A DNA stretch of 64,000 nucleotides from the NCBI RefSeq assembly GCF_033242265.1, contig NZ_BTFW01000001.1:2811001-2875000 (forward strand), read 5' to 3'. Below the pieces are notes generated by a model. The model did no database searches and had not been told where the DNA came from. It was given only the letters and a program-made list of their open reading frames with translations. Numbering within the stretch: position 1 is the stretch's first letter; every line of letters begins with the position of its first letter. Position numbers and translations under genes: made by a program. This document shows, in pieces, positions 50,918-58,667 of the stretch. The DNA comes from Novosphingobium sp. IK01 (lineage in GTDB: Bacteria; Pseudomonadota; Alphaproteobacteria; Sphingomonadales; Sphingomonadaceae).

Positions 50918-50927
50918 TGTGATCACA
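50918..50927. promoter_or_regulatory. Operator-like palindrome between spermidine dehydrogenase and orphan potF
   Basis: Exact TGTGATCACA, 41-50 bases before the dehydrogenase ATG and 57 bases before the preferred start of the divergent PotF-like gene. A partial second half site (ATCACGATCA) follows at about 50929-50938. Confidence 0.65.
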
Positions 50928-50983
50928 TATCACGATCAAAAGCAATGCCCGAAATCCAGACGGGCCAGACCATGAGGGCGACC

Positions 50984-52087
50984 ATGACCACTACCCCGAC
51001 CCCCGCCATGCCCACCGTCATGCCTGCCCATCCGACGCGAAGGGGGATTCTGGCCGGATTGGGCGCGGCGGCTGTGGGCATTTCGTTCTCGGGGCTGGCA
51101 GGCTGCAAGAAGAAGCCCGCGCAGACGCTCAATTTCTACAATTGGGATACGTATGTCGGCAAGAACACGCTGTCGGGCTTTGAAGAGGCCAGCGACATCG
51201 GCGTGAACATGAGCCTCTATTCCAACAACGACGAGCTGTTCGCCAAGCTGCGCGGCGGCAATCCGGGCTATGACGTGATCGTGCCGGGCAACGATTTCGT
51301 CCAGCGCATGGCCAGGGCGGGCATGCTGATGCCGCTCGACCACGCCCAGCTGCCCAACATGAAGAACATCCTGCCCCGGTTCCAGGACGCCCCGTTCGAT
51401 CCGGGCCGCAAATATGCGGTGCCCTATACCTGGCTGGTGCTGGGTATCGGCTATCGCAAGTCGAAGGTCGATGGCGTGCCCGACAGCTGGAAATGGGTGC
51501 TCGATTCGCCGCGCTACAAGGGGCGCATCGCGGTGCTGTCGGATGCGGCGGACTTGTGCCGGCTGACCGAGATCTATCAGGGCGCCGACATGAACCGGTT
51601 CGACAAGGGGGCTCTTGCCAAAGTGCAGGACCTGCTGATCCGCCAGAAGGACAATATCGCCACGTTCCACGACGACAACGGGCAGGATCTGCTGCTCTCG
51701 GGCGATTGCGACATCGTGATCGAGTACAATGGCGATATCGCCCAGGTCATGCGCGAGGACAAGGATCTGGCCTTCGTCGTGCCCAAGGAAGGCTCGATCC
51801 TGCAATCCGACCAGCTCTGCATTCCCGCTGGCGCGCCCAATCCCAAGGCGGCCCATGCTTTCATCAACTATCTGCTGAGCGCGCAGGCCGGGGCCGACAT
51901 TGCCCGCACGATCCGCTATCCCACCCCCAACGGGGCCGCGCTGGCGCTGATGGAGCCCGATTATCGCAACAACCCGGTGATCTTCCCGCCCGAGGCGGCG
52001 CTGGCCCGCTGCCAGTACGCCACCTATCTGGGCGAGGACGCCTATCGCGCGTTTCAGGATACGATCACCCGCGTCCGCGCGGCGTGA
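50984..52087 (+). CDS. Orphan PotF-type polyamine-binding lipoprotein
   Basis: Paralogue of the operon PotF, 367 residues from ATG 50984, which has GAGGG seven bases before; ATG 50945 and 50972 are alternatives. TRRGILAGLGAAAVGISFSGLAGC combines a twin-arginine motif with a lipobox. LNFYNWDTYVGKNTLSGFEEASDIGVNMSLYSNNDELFAKLRGGNPGYDVIVPGNDFVQRM is highly similar to the first copy. No permease or ATPase gene accompanies it, so it must share PotGHI or act as a sensor or capture protein. It is divergent from the spermidine dehydrogenase gene. Confidence 0.88.
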   Translation: MTTTPTPAMPTVMPAHPTRRGILAGLGAAAVGISFSGLAGCKKKPAQTLNFYNWDTYVGKNTLSGFEEASDIGVNMSLYSNNDELFAKLRGGNPGYDVIVPGNDFVQRMARAGMLMPLDHAQLPNMKNILPRFQDAPFDPGRKYAVPYTWLVLGIGYRKSKVDGVPDSWKWVLDSPRYKGRIAVLSDAADLCRLTEIYQGADMNRFDKGALAKVQDLLIRQKDNIATFHDDNGQDLLLSGDCDIVIEYNGDIAQVMREDKDLAFVVPKEGSILQSDQLCIPAGAPNPKAAHAFINYLLSAQAGADIARTIRYPTPNGAALALMEPDYRNNPVIFPPEAALARCQYATYLGEDAYRAFQDTITRVRAA

Positions 52088-52108
52088 TCGCGCCTCATTC
52101 GACAGGCC

Positions 52109-52600
52109 TTATTCGACCGGGTTTTCGGGGGCGTAGATCACATAGAACTTGCGATAGCCGGGCGAGGACCAGGTGCCCAGCCAGCCCTTGGGAATGCTCA
52201 CGCTGTCCCCGGCCCTGACCGCAAGGACGGTGCCGTCCGCCGAGGTGAGGGTGACCCCGCCTTCGAGGAAGACCATGAATTCGTTGACCGGATAGCCTTC
52301 GCCGGTGAACATCTCCTGATTGGGCCCGGCGACCGAATAGGCCCCGCTCATGAACTTGCGATCAGCCGAATGGAGCTGGGGCAGGTCGGCCACGGCCACG
52401 CCCTTGTCGTCGGTCGAGTGATGGGCCTGCGCGCCCGCGAGGGCCCGGGCCACGGCGCTGCCGGCCAGCCGCGCGGGGTGGTTAATGCTGGCTGTCCCGG
52501 TACTGGCTGGCCCGGTGTCGGCCAGAGCGGGCGGCGCGGCAAGCGCGAGGGGGAGCAGGCTCAGGTTCAGGCAAAGCGCGGCGCGGGCAATCGGGCGCAT
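52109..52600 (-). CDS. Exported cupin-domain protein
   Basis: 163 residues from ATG 52600, with AAAGGAGA before it. A Sec signal peptide covers about residues 1-28 (LCLNLSLLPLALAAPPALADTG). The rest is one small cupin: NQEMFTGEGYPVNEFMVFLEGGVTLTSADGTVLAVRAGDSVSIPKGWLGTWSSPGYRKFYVIYA, of the DUF861/EutQ-like type. The usual metal His/Glu set is not complete (no HXH), so a binding rather than catalytic role is possible. It is convergent with the orphan potF gene. Unlike E. coli PuuR, it has no DNA-binding domain. Confidence 0.8.
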   Translation of the reverse strand: MRPIARAALCLNLSLLPLALAAPPALADTGPASTGTASINHPARLAGSAVARALAGAQAHHSTDDKGVAVADLPQLHSADRKFMSGAYSVAGPNQEMFTGEGYPVNEFMVFLEGGVTLTSADGTVLAVRAGDSVSIPKGWLGTWSSPGYRKFYVIYAPENPVE

Positions 52601-52668
52601 CGGGATGGTCTCCTTTTGGCGTAACTGCGATCTCAATCGCCATTGTGGATAGCGCCGTCAATGACTCT

Positions 52669-52840
52669 CTCAGAGCCCGACCCAAAAGTCGGTCGGCGGA
52701 GGTTTGGCGAGGGATTTTGGGTCACCACAAGGAGGCTGAGAGCCCAGCGATGCTGGAAGCATCGTGGCGAACAGCCGACGCCGTGGTGGCACAAAAGACC
52801 CGCCAAACCGACCCGAAGGACTTTGGGGTCGGGCTCTCAG
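52669..52840. repeat. Long imperfect inverted repeat (arms ~58 bp) upstream of lysR
   Basis: The arm 52669-52728 is about 75-80% complementary to 52783-52840. The longest matching blocks are GAGCCCGACCC and GGTTTGGCG at the outer and middle parts and CACCAC at the inner end. The 54-base centre holds a perfect hairpin CGATGC/GCATCG (52748-52753/52759-52764). The whole could fold as one long cruciform or RNA hairpin, or be a small MITE-like element. A further perfect palindrome GCACCATGGTGC is at 52852-52863. No reading frame in it is convincing. Confidence 0.75.
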
Positions 52841-52933
52841 GGGGCTCTTGGGCACCATGGTGCGTTTGGGGCACCGTGCATTTCATGGTATGCAAGGCGC
52901 GCCCGAAGCGATGCCTTTTTGCAAAGGACTGGC

Positions 52934-53857
52934 GTGCACGACGATTATCTTTCCGGGAAGGCCATTCCGCCTTTTGCCGCCCTGCGCGCGTTCGAGGTGG
53001 TGGGCCGCGTGGGCGGTGTCCGGCGCGCGGCGGCGGTGCTGCGGCTCGACCATGCGGTGGTCAGCCGCCACTTGCGGACGCTGGAGGAATGGCTCGGGGT
53101 CAGGCTGATCGACCGGCAGGTGGGGCGGCTGGGCCTGACCGAGACGGGGCGCGCCTATCATGCGCGGATTTCGGCGGCGATGCTCGATGTCGTGTGCGCC
53201 ACGCGCGAGATCATGGCCGAAGGGCAGGTCAAGGACTTGCGGCTGTGGTGCGTGCCCGGTTTTGCCGCGCAGTGGCTGTCCGACCAGATCGCCGCCTTCG
53301 AGCGGACCGGGCCGGGCTTTCAGGTCGAACTGCGCCCGACAGACCGCCCGGCCAACCTGATGCAGTTCGAGGCCGATGTCGACATCCGCTATTATGGCGA
53401 TGGCTGGATGCCCGCACCGGGCGGGCCGGGGCTGGCCACGCTGGTTCTGGCACGGCCGCCCGTGCTGATGGTGGCGAGCCCGGCGCTGGCGGCGCAGTGG
53501 GCGGGCGCCGCACCGGCAGACCTGCTGCATGCGCCCCTGCTGCACGAGGAAGACCAGGAACAGTGGCGGTTCTGGTTGCGGCGCAATGGCCTTGCCGTCG
53601 AGGGGGCGGCCTTGCCCGGACCGCTGCTCTGGCATGCCCATCTCGCGCTGGCTGGGGCGCGGCAGGGGCGCGGGCTGGCGTTGACCAATCGCTATCTGGT
53701 CGCCGGGGATCTGGCTTCGGGGGCGCTGGTCGAGGTTTGCGTGCCGGGCATGCAGGCGGTGGCGATCGGCTCCTATTGCCTCGTGACGCGGGCGGATCGG
53801 GCCAGCAATCCGGCCATCGCGCGGCTGCGCACCTTTCTGCGCGAGCGGGCGGAATAG
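52934..53857 (+). CDS. LysR-family transcriptional regulator (GcvA/AmpR-like)
   Basis: 307 residues from GTG 52934, preceded by AAAGGA; the frame is open upstream through the inverted repeat, but that part has no LysR similarity. The helix-turn-helix is at FAALRAFEVVGRVGGVRRAAAVLRLDHAVVSRHLRTLEEWLGVRLIDR, residues 14-60. The effector domain follows (DLRLWCVPGFAAQWLSDQIAAFERTGPGFQVELR, VDIRYYGDGWMPAP). It is read towards the omega-aminotransferase, 122 bases away, and probably regulates it. Confidence 0.88.
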   Translation: MHDDYLSGKAIPPFAALRAFEVVGRVGGVRRAAAVLRLDHAVVSRHLRTLEEWLGVRLIDRQVGRLGLTETGRAYHARISAAMLDVVCATREIMAEGQVKDLRLWCVPGFAAQWLSDQIAAFERTGPGFQVELRPTDRPANLMQFEADVDIRYYGDGWMPAPGGPGLATLVLARPPVLMVASPALAAQWAGAAPADLLHAPLLHEEDQEQWRFWLRRNGLAVEGAALPGPLLWHAHLALAGARQGRGLALTNRYLVAGDLASGALVEVCVPGMQAVAIGSYCLVTRADRASNPAIARLRTFLRERAE

Positions 53858-53979
53858 GTCTGCCCAGTGGGCTGGTGCATGGAGGGCACCAGTCGACTCG
53901 CCTTTTCCCCCTTCCGTGCGGGCGGCGCAGATCTGATGATCGCAGCTGTCATTGGATCGCAGGGAGTTCGAACACCGTC

Positions 53980-55332
53980 ATGGCCACGCAGACCACGCAG
54001 CCCGCTTCTTTCGATGTTGCCAGCACGGCGGGGGTCGATCTCGACCATTTCTGGATGCCGTTCACCAACAACCGCTATTTCAAGGACAATCCGCGCCTGC
54101 TCGTGGCGGCCGAGGGGATGTATTACACCAGTTCCGACGGGCGCCGCCTGCTCGATTCGACTTCGGGGCTGTGGTGCGTCAATGCCGGGCATGGCCGGGC
54201 CGCGATCGGCGCAGCCGTGGCCGAGGCCGTGGGCACGCTCGATTTCGCGCCGACGTTCCAGCTCGGCCATCCGCTGCCCTTCCGTCTGGCGAGCGAACTG
54301 GCAAAGATCATGCCCGCCGGGCTTGACCGGGTGTTCTTCACCAATTCGGGGTCGGAAAGCGCCGATACCGCGCTCAAGATGGCGCTGGCCTATCACCATG
54401 CGCGCGGCGACCAGACGCGCTTTCGCCTGATCGGTCGCCAGCGCGGCTATCATGGCACCAATTTCGGCGGGCTTTCGGTGGGCGGCCTTGGCGGCAATCG
54501 CCGCCGCTTTGTCAGCCAGGTCTGGGGGGTGGATCACCTTTCGCACACGCAGGGGCAGGCCGTGCGTTTCCAGCGCGGGCTTCAGCCGGGCAATGGCGCG
54601 CTGGCCGACGAGCTGGAGGACCTGATCGCGCTCCACGGCGCGGAAACCATCGCGGCGGTGATCGTCGAGCCGATGGCCGGGTCGGCGGGCGTGCTGGTGC
54701 CCCCGCAGGGCTATCTCCAGCGCCTGCGCGAGATCACCAGGAAGCATGGCATCCTGCTGATTTTCGACGAAGTGATCACCGGCTTTGGCCGTCTGGGCGC
54801 GGCCACCGGGGCCGAGCTGTTCGGCGTGACGCCCGACATCATCACGCTGGCCAAGGGGCTGACCAATGCCACCGTGCCGATGGGCGCCGTGGTCGCCAGC
54901 CGCGAAGTGCATGATGCCATCGTCGAGGGTTCGCCCGAGGGGATCGAGTTCTATCATGGCTACACCTATTCGGGCCATCCGGTGGCGGCGGCAGCGGGGC
55001 TCGCCACGTTGCAGATCTATCGCGAGGAAGGGCTGTTTGCCCGCGCGGGCGCGATGGCGGCCAAGTGGGAAGAGGCGGTCCACAGCCTTGCCGATTGCCC
55101 TCATGTGGTCGACATCCGCAATCTGGGCCTTGTCGCGGGGATCGAACTGGCCCCGCGCGATGGCACGCCCGGTGCCCGCGCAACCGAAGTGTTCCAGAAG
55201 GCGTTCGACCGTGGCCTGCTGATCCGCGCGACCGGCGACATTATCGCGCTTTCGCCGCCGCTGATCATTTCGGGCGACCAGATCGACGAGATCGTCGGCA
55301 CGTTGCGCACGCTGCTCAAGGACCTGGCCTGA
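53980..55332 (+). CDS. Class III omega-aminotransferase (beta-alanine/polyamine:pyruvate type)
   Basis: PLP enzyme, 450 residues from ATG 53980. LDHFWMPFTNNRYFKDNPRLLVAAEGMYYTSSDGRRLLDSTSGLWCVNAGHGR is typical of beta-alanine:pyruvate transaminases. FFTNSGSESADTALKMALAYH, RQRGYHGTNFGGLSVGG, LIFDEVITGFGRLGAATG and the PLP lysine in DIITLAKGLTNATVPMGAV follow. The same reading frame stays open upstream across lysR, but a start there would give a false fusion. It would handle amino products of polyamine breakdown such as beta-alanine, GABA or diaminopropane. gabD follows after 109 bases. Confidence 0.9.
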   Translation: MATQTTQPASFDVASTAGVDLDHFWMPFTNNRYFKDNPRLLVAAEGMYYTSSDGRRLLDSTSGLWCVNAGHGRAAIGAAVAEAVGTLDFAPTFQLGHPLPFRLASELAKIMPAGLDRVFFTNSGSESADTALKMALAYHHARGDQTRFRLIGRQRGYHGTNFGGLSVGGLGGNRRRFVSQVWGVDHLSHTQGQAVRFQRGLQPGNGALADELEDLIALHGAETIAAVIVEPMAGSAGVLVPPQGYLQRLREITRKHGILLIFDEVITGFGRLGAATGAELFGVTPDIITLAKGLTNATVPMGAVVASREVHDAIVEGSPEGIEFYHGYTYSGHPVAAAAGLATLQIYREEGLFARAGAMAAKWEEAVHSLADCPHVVDIRNLGLVAGIELAPRDGTPGARATEVFQKAFDRGLLIRATGDIIALSPPLIISGDQIDEIVGTLRTLLKDLA

Positions 55333-55441
55333 TCGGGACGCGGGCGCGAAGGTTGTTTCGCGCGGGTGTCGTCCCCATCTGGGCGGCACCCCGCGTGGCT
55401 TTGCGCCCCCTTCAAAGATCAGTGCTGACAAGGTGATACAA

Positions 55442-56929
55442 ATGACCGCAGTCATGGAAAAGGCCCAGATCCGTCCCCAGCTCGCCCGTCCTGACTTGTG
55501 GCGCGAGGCCGCGTTCATCGGCGGAAACTGGCGTGAGGGCGCCGCGACCATCGCGGTCGACAATCCCGCGACCGGCGCGGTGATCGGCCATGTTCCCGAT
55601 CTGGGCGCGGCCGACGCCGGGGAAGCCGTCGCCGCCGCCCATGCCGCTTTTGCGGGCTGGAAGCGCAAGAGCGCCAAGGAGCGCGGCGCGGTCCTGCTGG
55701 CCTGGGCGGCGCTGGTCAAGCAGCACGCCGACGATCTGGCGCTGATCATGACCGCCGAACAGGGCAAGCCTCTGGCCGAGGCGCGCGGCGAGGTGCTCTA
55801 TGCGGCCTCGTTCCTCGAATGGTTCGGCCACGAGGCGCGGCGCGTGATGGGCGAGGTGATCGCCCCGCACCAGCCCGACCGCCGCCTTGTCGTCACCCGC
55901 CAGCCCGTCGGCGTGGTCGGCGCGATCACGCCGTGGAATTTCCCCCTCGCGATGATCACCCGCAAGGCGGGCCCGGCGCTGGCGGTGGGCTGTCCGATCG
56001 TGATCAAGCCTTCGGAACTGACGCCGTTCTCGGCGCTGGCGCTGGCCGTTCTGGCACAGGAAGCAGGCCTGCCCGACGGACTGTTGAGCGTGGTGACCGG
56101 ACAGGCCAAGCCCATTGGCGAAGTGCTTACCACCGATCCGCGCGTGGCCAAGTTCACCTTCACCGGCTCGACCGCGGTGGGCAAGCTGCTGGCCGCACAA
56201 TGCGCCGGGACGGTCAAGCGGGTGAGCCTCGAACTGGGCGGCAACGCGCCGTTCATCGTCTTCGAGGATGCCGATCTCGATGCGGCGGTCGAAGGGGCGC
56301 TGGCCTCCAAGTTCCGCAACACCGGGCAGACGTGCGTCTGTGCCAACCGCTTCCTCGTTCACGAGGCGGTCCATGATGCCTTTGCGCAAAAGCTTGCCGC
56401 GCGGGTTGCGGCCATGCGGATGGGCCCCGGCCTCGAAGGGCCGGTCGATCAGGGCCCGCTGATCGACGAGCGCGCGGTGGCCAAGGTTGCTGCCCATGTC
56501 GCCGATGCAGTGGCACGCGGGGGCAAGGTTCTGGCGGGCGGCGCCGCCGCGCCCGAACTGGGCAGCCGGTTCCATGCGCCCACGGTCATCGCCGATGTTC
56601 CTGCCGATGCCCTGCTCAACCGCGAGGAGACCTTCGGGCCGCTGGCCGGGCTGATCCGCTTTTCGACCGAGGCCGAGGCGGTGGCGCTGGCCAACGATAC
56701 CCGTTCGGGGCTGGCCGCCTATGCCTATACCGCTGACGCCGGGCGCCAGTGGCGCCTGACCGAGGCGCTCGAATATGGCATGGTGGGCATCAACACCGGG
56801 CTGATCTCGACCGAAGTCGCGCCGTTTGGCGGGGTCAAGGAATCGGGGCTGGGCCGCGAAGGCTCGCATCTGGGCATGGACGACTACCTCGACGTCAAGC
56901 TGGCCTGCATCGCGGTGTCGGAGGCTTGA
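55442..56929 (+). CDS. gabD: Succinate-semialdehyde dehydrogenase-like aldehyde dehydrogenase
   Basis: Oxidises succinate semialdehyde (from GABA) to succinate, feeding the TCA cycle. 495 residues from ATG 55442, with AAGGTG ten bases before; ATG 55454 is possible. RQPVGVVGAITPWNFPLAMITRKAGPALAVGCPIVIKPSELTPFSALAL, FTGSTAVGKLLAAQ, VSLELGGNAPFIVFEDADLD and the catalytic Cys in FRNTGQTCVCANRFLV are all GabD-like; the second Cys next to it occurs in redox-sensitive GabD. It completes the putrescine-to-succinate route in this window. A double hairpin follows. Confidence 0.92.
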   Translation: MTAVMEKAQIRPQLARPDLWREAAFIGGNWREGAATIAVDNPATGAVIGHVPDLGAADAGEAVAAAHAAFAGWKRKSAKERGAVLLAWAALVKQHADDLALIMTAEQGKPLAEARGEVLYAASFLEWFGHEARRVMGEVIAPHQPDRRLVVTRQPVGVVGAITPWNFPLAMITRKAGPALAVGCPIVIKPSELTPFSALALAVLAQEAGLPDGLLSVVTGQAKPIGEVLTTDPRVAKFTFTGSTAVGKLLAAQCAGTVKRVSLELGGNAPFIVFEDADLDAAVEGALASKFRNTGQTCVCANRFLVHEAVHDAFAQKLAARVAAMRMGPGLEGPVDQGPLIDERAVAKVAAHVADAVARGGKVLAGGAAAPELGSRFHAPTVIADVPADALLNREETFGPLAGLIRFSTEAEAVALANDTRSGLAAYAYTADAGRQWRLTEALEYGMVGINTGLISTEVAPFGGVKESGLGREGSHLGMDDYLDVKLACIAVSEA

Positions 56930-56935
56930 GCGTCT

Positions 56936-57011
56936 GATCCGAAACTGTCGTTTCGGATCGTTCGGCACCGGCCCGCTCCCCCACCGAAATTCGCCTCTTC
57001 GGCGAATTTCG
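56936..57011 (+). terminator. Two successive perfect hairpins after gabD
   Basis: GATCCGAAAC/GTTTCGGATC (56936-56945/56950-56959, loop TGTC) and CGAAATTCGCC/GGCGAATTTCG (56985-56995/57001-57011, loop TCTTC) are ten- and eleven-base perfect stems seven bases past the gabD stop. The first is probably the terminator; the second may insulate xdhC. The rest of the 189-base gap holds the xdhC ribosome site (GAAGGAAG). Confidence 0.75.
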
Positions 57012-57118
57012 ATCAGACTATGTGCCACAGGAGGCTTGCCCCCTGTCGCCGGGCTATGGTCAAGGCGGCAGGGGGAAGGTATTCCGGCGCGCCCCTGTTT
57101 GCGCGCTGAAGGAAGACC

Positions 57119-57991
57119 ATGATCCATACCGACCATGCGGCCTTGCGGGCTGCCCATGCTGCGGGGGGCGGGCTGTGCACGGTGGTGGGCATCGATGGCA
57201 GCTTTTCGCGGCGGGTCGGCGCGCAGATGACCCTTGCGGGAGAGGCCATCGCCGGAAGTCTGGCCGATGTCTGCCTTGAGCGGCAACTGGCCAATGACCT
57301 GACCGGGCTGGTGCCGGGCGGGGACGTGCTGCTCCAGCGCTATGGCCGCGGCTCGCCGATCATCGATTTTCGCCTGCCCTGTGGCGGCGGGCTCGACATC
57401 CTGCTCGATCCCGCGCCCGACCGGGCGGCGCTGGCCCGGACGGTGGCCGCGCTCGATGCGCGCCAGCCTGCCAGCCTGCCGCTGGCCCTGCCCGAGGGGG
57501 CTCCGGCGCATCTGCTGCGCGAGCGGCCCTATATTCCGCCGCTCTCGCTCATCCTGTTCGGCGAGGGGGCCGAACTCGATGCCACGGCGGCCCTGGCCCG
57601 CACGATGGGCATCGCGACCACGGTGTTTTCCAAGGATCAGGCCGCTTACGAAGGGCCCGAATTGTTGCGTCTGGGCGGGGTGCCGCCCGAAACCGTGCGG
57701 CCCGATCCGTGGACGGCGATTCTCCTGCTGTTTCACGACCATGAGTGGGAGCGCGCGCTGCTCGGCTGGGCGCTCGATACCCCGGCTTTCTACATCGGCG
57801 CGCAAGGGGGCCTGCGCGCGCGGCAGGCGCGGCTGGAGGATCTGGCGCGCGATGGGCTGGGGCCGGACAGGCTGGCGCGGATCACCAGCCCGGTCGGCCT
57901 GATCCCGCGCACGCGCGAGCCGGGGGTGCTGGCGCTTTCGGCGCTGGCCGAGATCATGGGCGCCTACGAGGCGCTTCACCCGCTGGCCTGA
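57119..57991 (+). CDS. xdhC: XdhC/CoxI-family molybdenum cofactor maturation factor
   Basis: Binds and sulfurates molybdenum cofactor and hands it to xanthine-oxidase-family enzymes. The 290 residues have the XdhC N-terminal domain (LCTVVGIDGSFSRRVGAQMTLAGEAIAGSLADVCLERQL, with PCGGGLDILLDP) and the C-terminal Rossmann domain (LILFGEGAELDATAALARTMGIATTVFSK; DTPAFYIGAQGGLRARQARLEDL). Its client is most likely IorAB at 41.7-44.4 kb. The last codons and stop lie in a 13-base tandem repeat. Confidence 0.9.
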   Translation: MIHTDHAALRAAHAAGGGLCTVVGIDGSFSRRVGAQMTLAGEAIAGSLADVCLERQLANDLTGLVPGGDVLLQRYGRGSPIIDFRLPCGGGLDILLDPAPDRAALARTVAALDARQPASLPLALPEGAPAHLLRERPYIPPLSLILFGEGAELDATAALARTMGIATTVFSKDQAAYEGPELLRLGGVPPETVRPDPWTAILLLFHDHEWERALLGWALDTPAFYIGAQGGLRARQARLEDLARDGLGPDRLARITSPVGLIPRTREPGVLALSALAEIMGAYEALHPLA

Positions 57992-58017
57992 TCCACTGGC
58001 CTGACCAACTGGCCTGA
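57983..58017. repeat. 13-bp tandem repeat across the xdhC stop
   Basis: CTGGCCTGA occurs at 57983-57991 (with the xdhC stop), 57996-58004 and 58009-58017, a period of exactly 13 bases. It fills most of the gap to the convergent mocA-like gene. Confidence 0.85.
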
Positions 58018-58024
58018 ATGGAGA

Positions 58025-58561
58025 TCAGGCGCGCGCGTCGAGCAGGGCTTGCGCGCGGGCGAGGTCTTCGGGGTGGTCGATGTCGAGCGCGTGGGCCGGA
58101 TCGAGCGCCAGCGCGGGCGCGCCGCGCAGCAGGGCCCCCGCGCCGCGATCCCCCGACAGGGCCCTGAGCGCGGCAAAATGGCCTGCGCCAAAGATCGCGG
58201 GCGGCAGGACTTGCCCGCCACATTGGCTGGCGATGCGGTCCCCGTCGAAGGCGGCGGCCAGCGCGGCGAAATGGGCTGGCGGCACCATCGGCATGTCGGC
58301 CAGCGCGATCAGCACGGCGTCCACATCCTCCAGCGCGGCGACACCTTGCGCCAATGAGCGCGACAGCGGCGCGCCGGGCGGATCGAGCGGGATCGTCTCG
58401 AAGCCGGGGAGGGGTGGCACATCGGGCCCGGCAACGACCACGCGCCGCGCCAGCGCCAGCCCGGAAAGCGCGCGCGCGACATGGGCGACCACCGGCTGCC
58501 CGCCCAGATCGGCGGCCAGCTTGCCCCCGCCAAAGCGGCTTGCCCGCCCCCCTGCCAGCAC
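58025..58561 (-). CDS. MocA/MobA-like NTP transferase (molybdenum cofactor cytidylyltransferase)
   Basis: Transfers a nucleotide to molybdopterin; next to xdhC the MocA (CTP) function is most likely, giving the MCD cofactor used by IorAB-type enzymes. At least 178 residues. MLAGGRASRFGGGKLAADLGGQPVVAHV is the nucleotide-binding motif, and LIALADMPMVPPAHFAAL the metal site. The start is unclear: the listed GTG cuts the conserved first strand short, since the frame continues upstream as LRLAALVLAGG with no ATG. A CTG at 58633 with AAAGGA seven bases before would give about 202 residues. Confidence 0.82.
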   Translation of the reverse strand: MLAGGRASRFGGGKLAADLGGQPVVAHVARALSGLALARRVVVAGPDVPPLPGFETIPLDPPGAPLSRSLAQGVAALEDVDAVLIALADMPMVPPAHFAALAAAFDGDRIASQCGGQVLPPAIFGAGHFAALRALSGDRGAGALLRGAPALALDPAHALDIDHPEDLARAQALLDARA

Positions 58562-58667
58562 GAGGGCGGCCAGTCGCAGGGGAGGGGGGATGGTTCCGGG
58601 CGCGGGGGAAGGGGGCGGGGGGCCTAGGGGCAGGGTAATGTCCTTTCGCGCCCGGAACGGGTGGGGC

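Noticed and set aside
52109..52600. Cupin protein as the missing PuuR regulator
   Set aside because: It has a secretion signal and no helix-turn-helix; only the cupin part resembles PuuR.
52645..55332. An 895-codon frame that would fuse a LysR-region product to the omega-aminotransferase
   Set aside because: The first ~445 codons are lysR read out of frame; the aminotransferase has its own ATG at 53980 at the family start.
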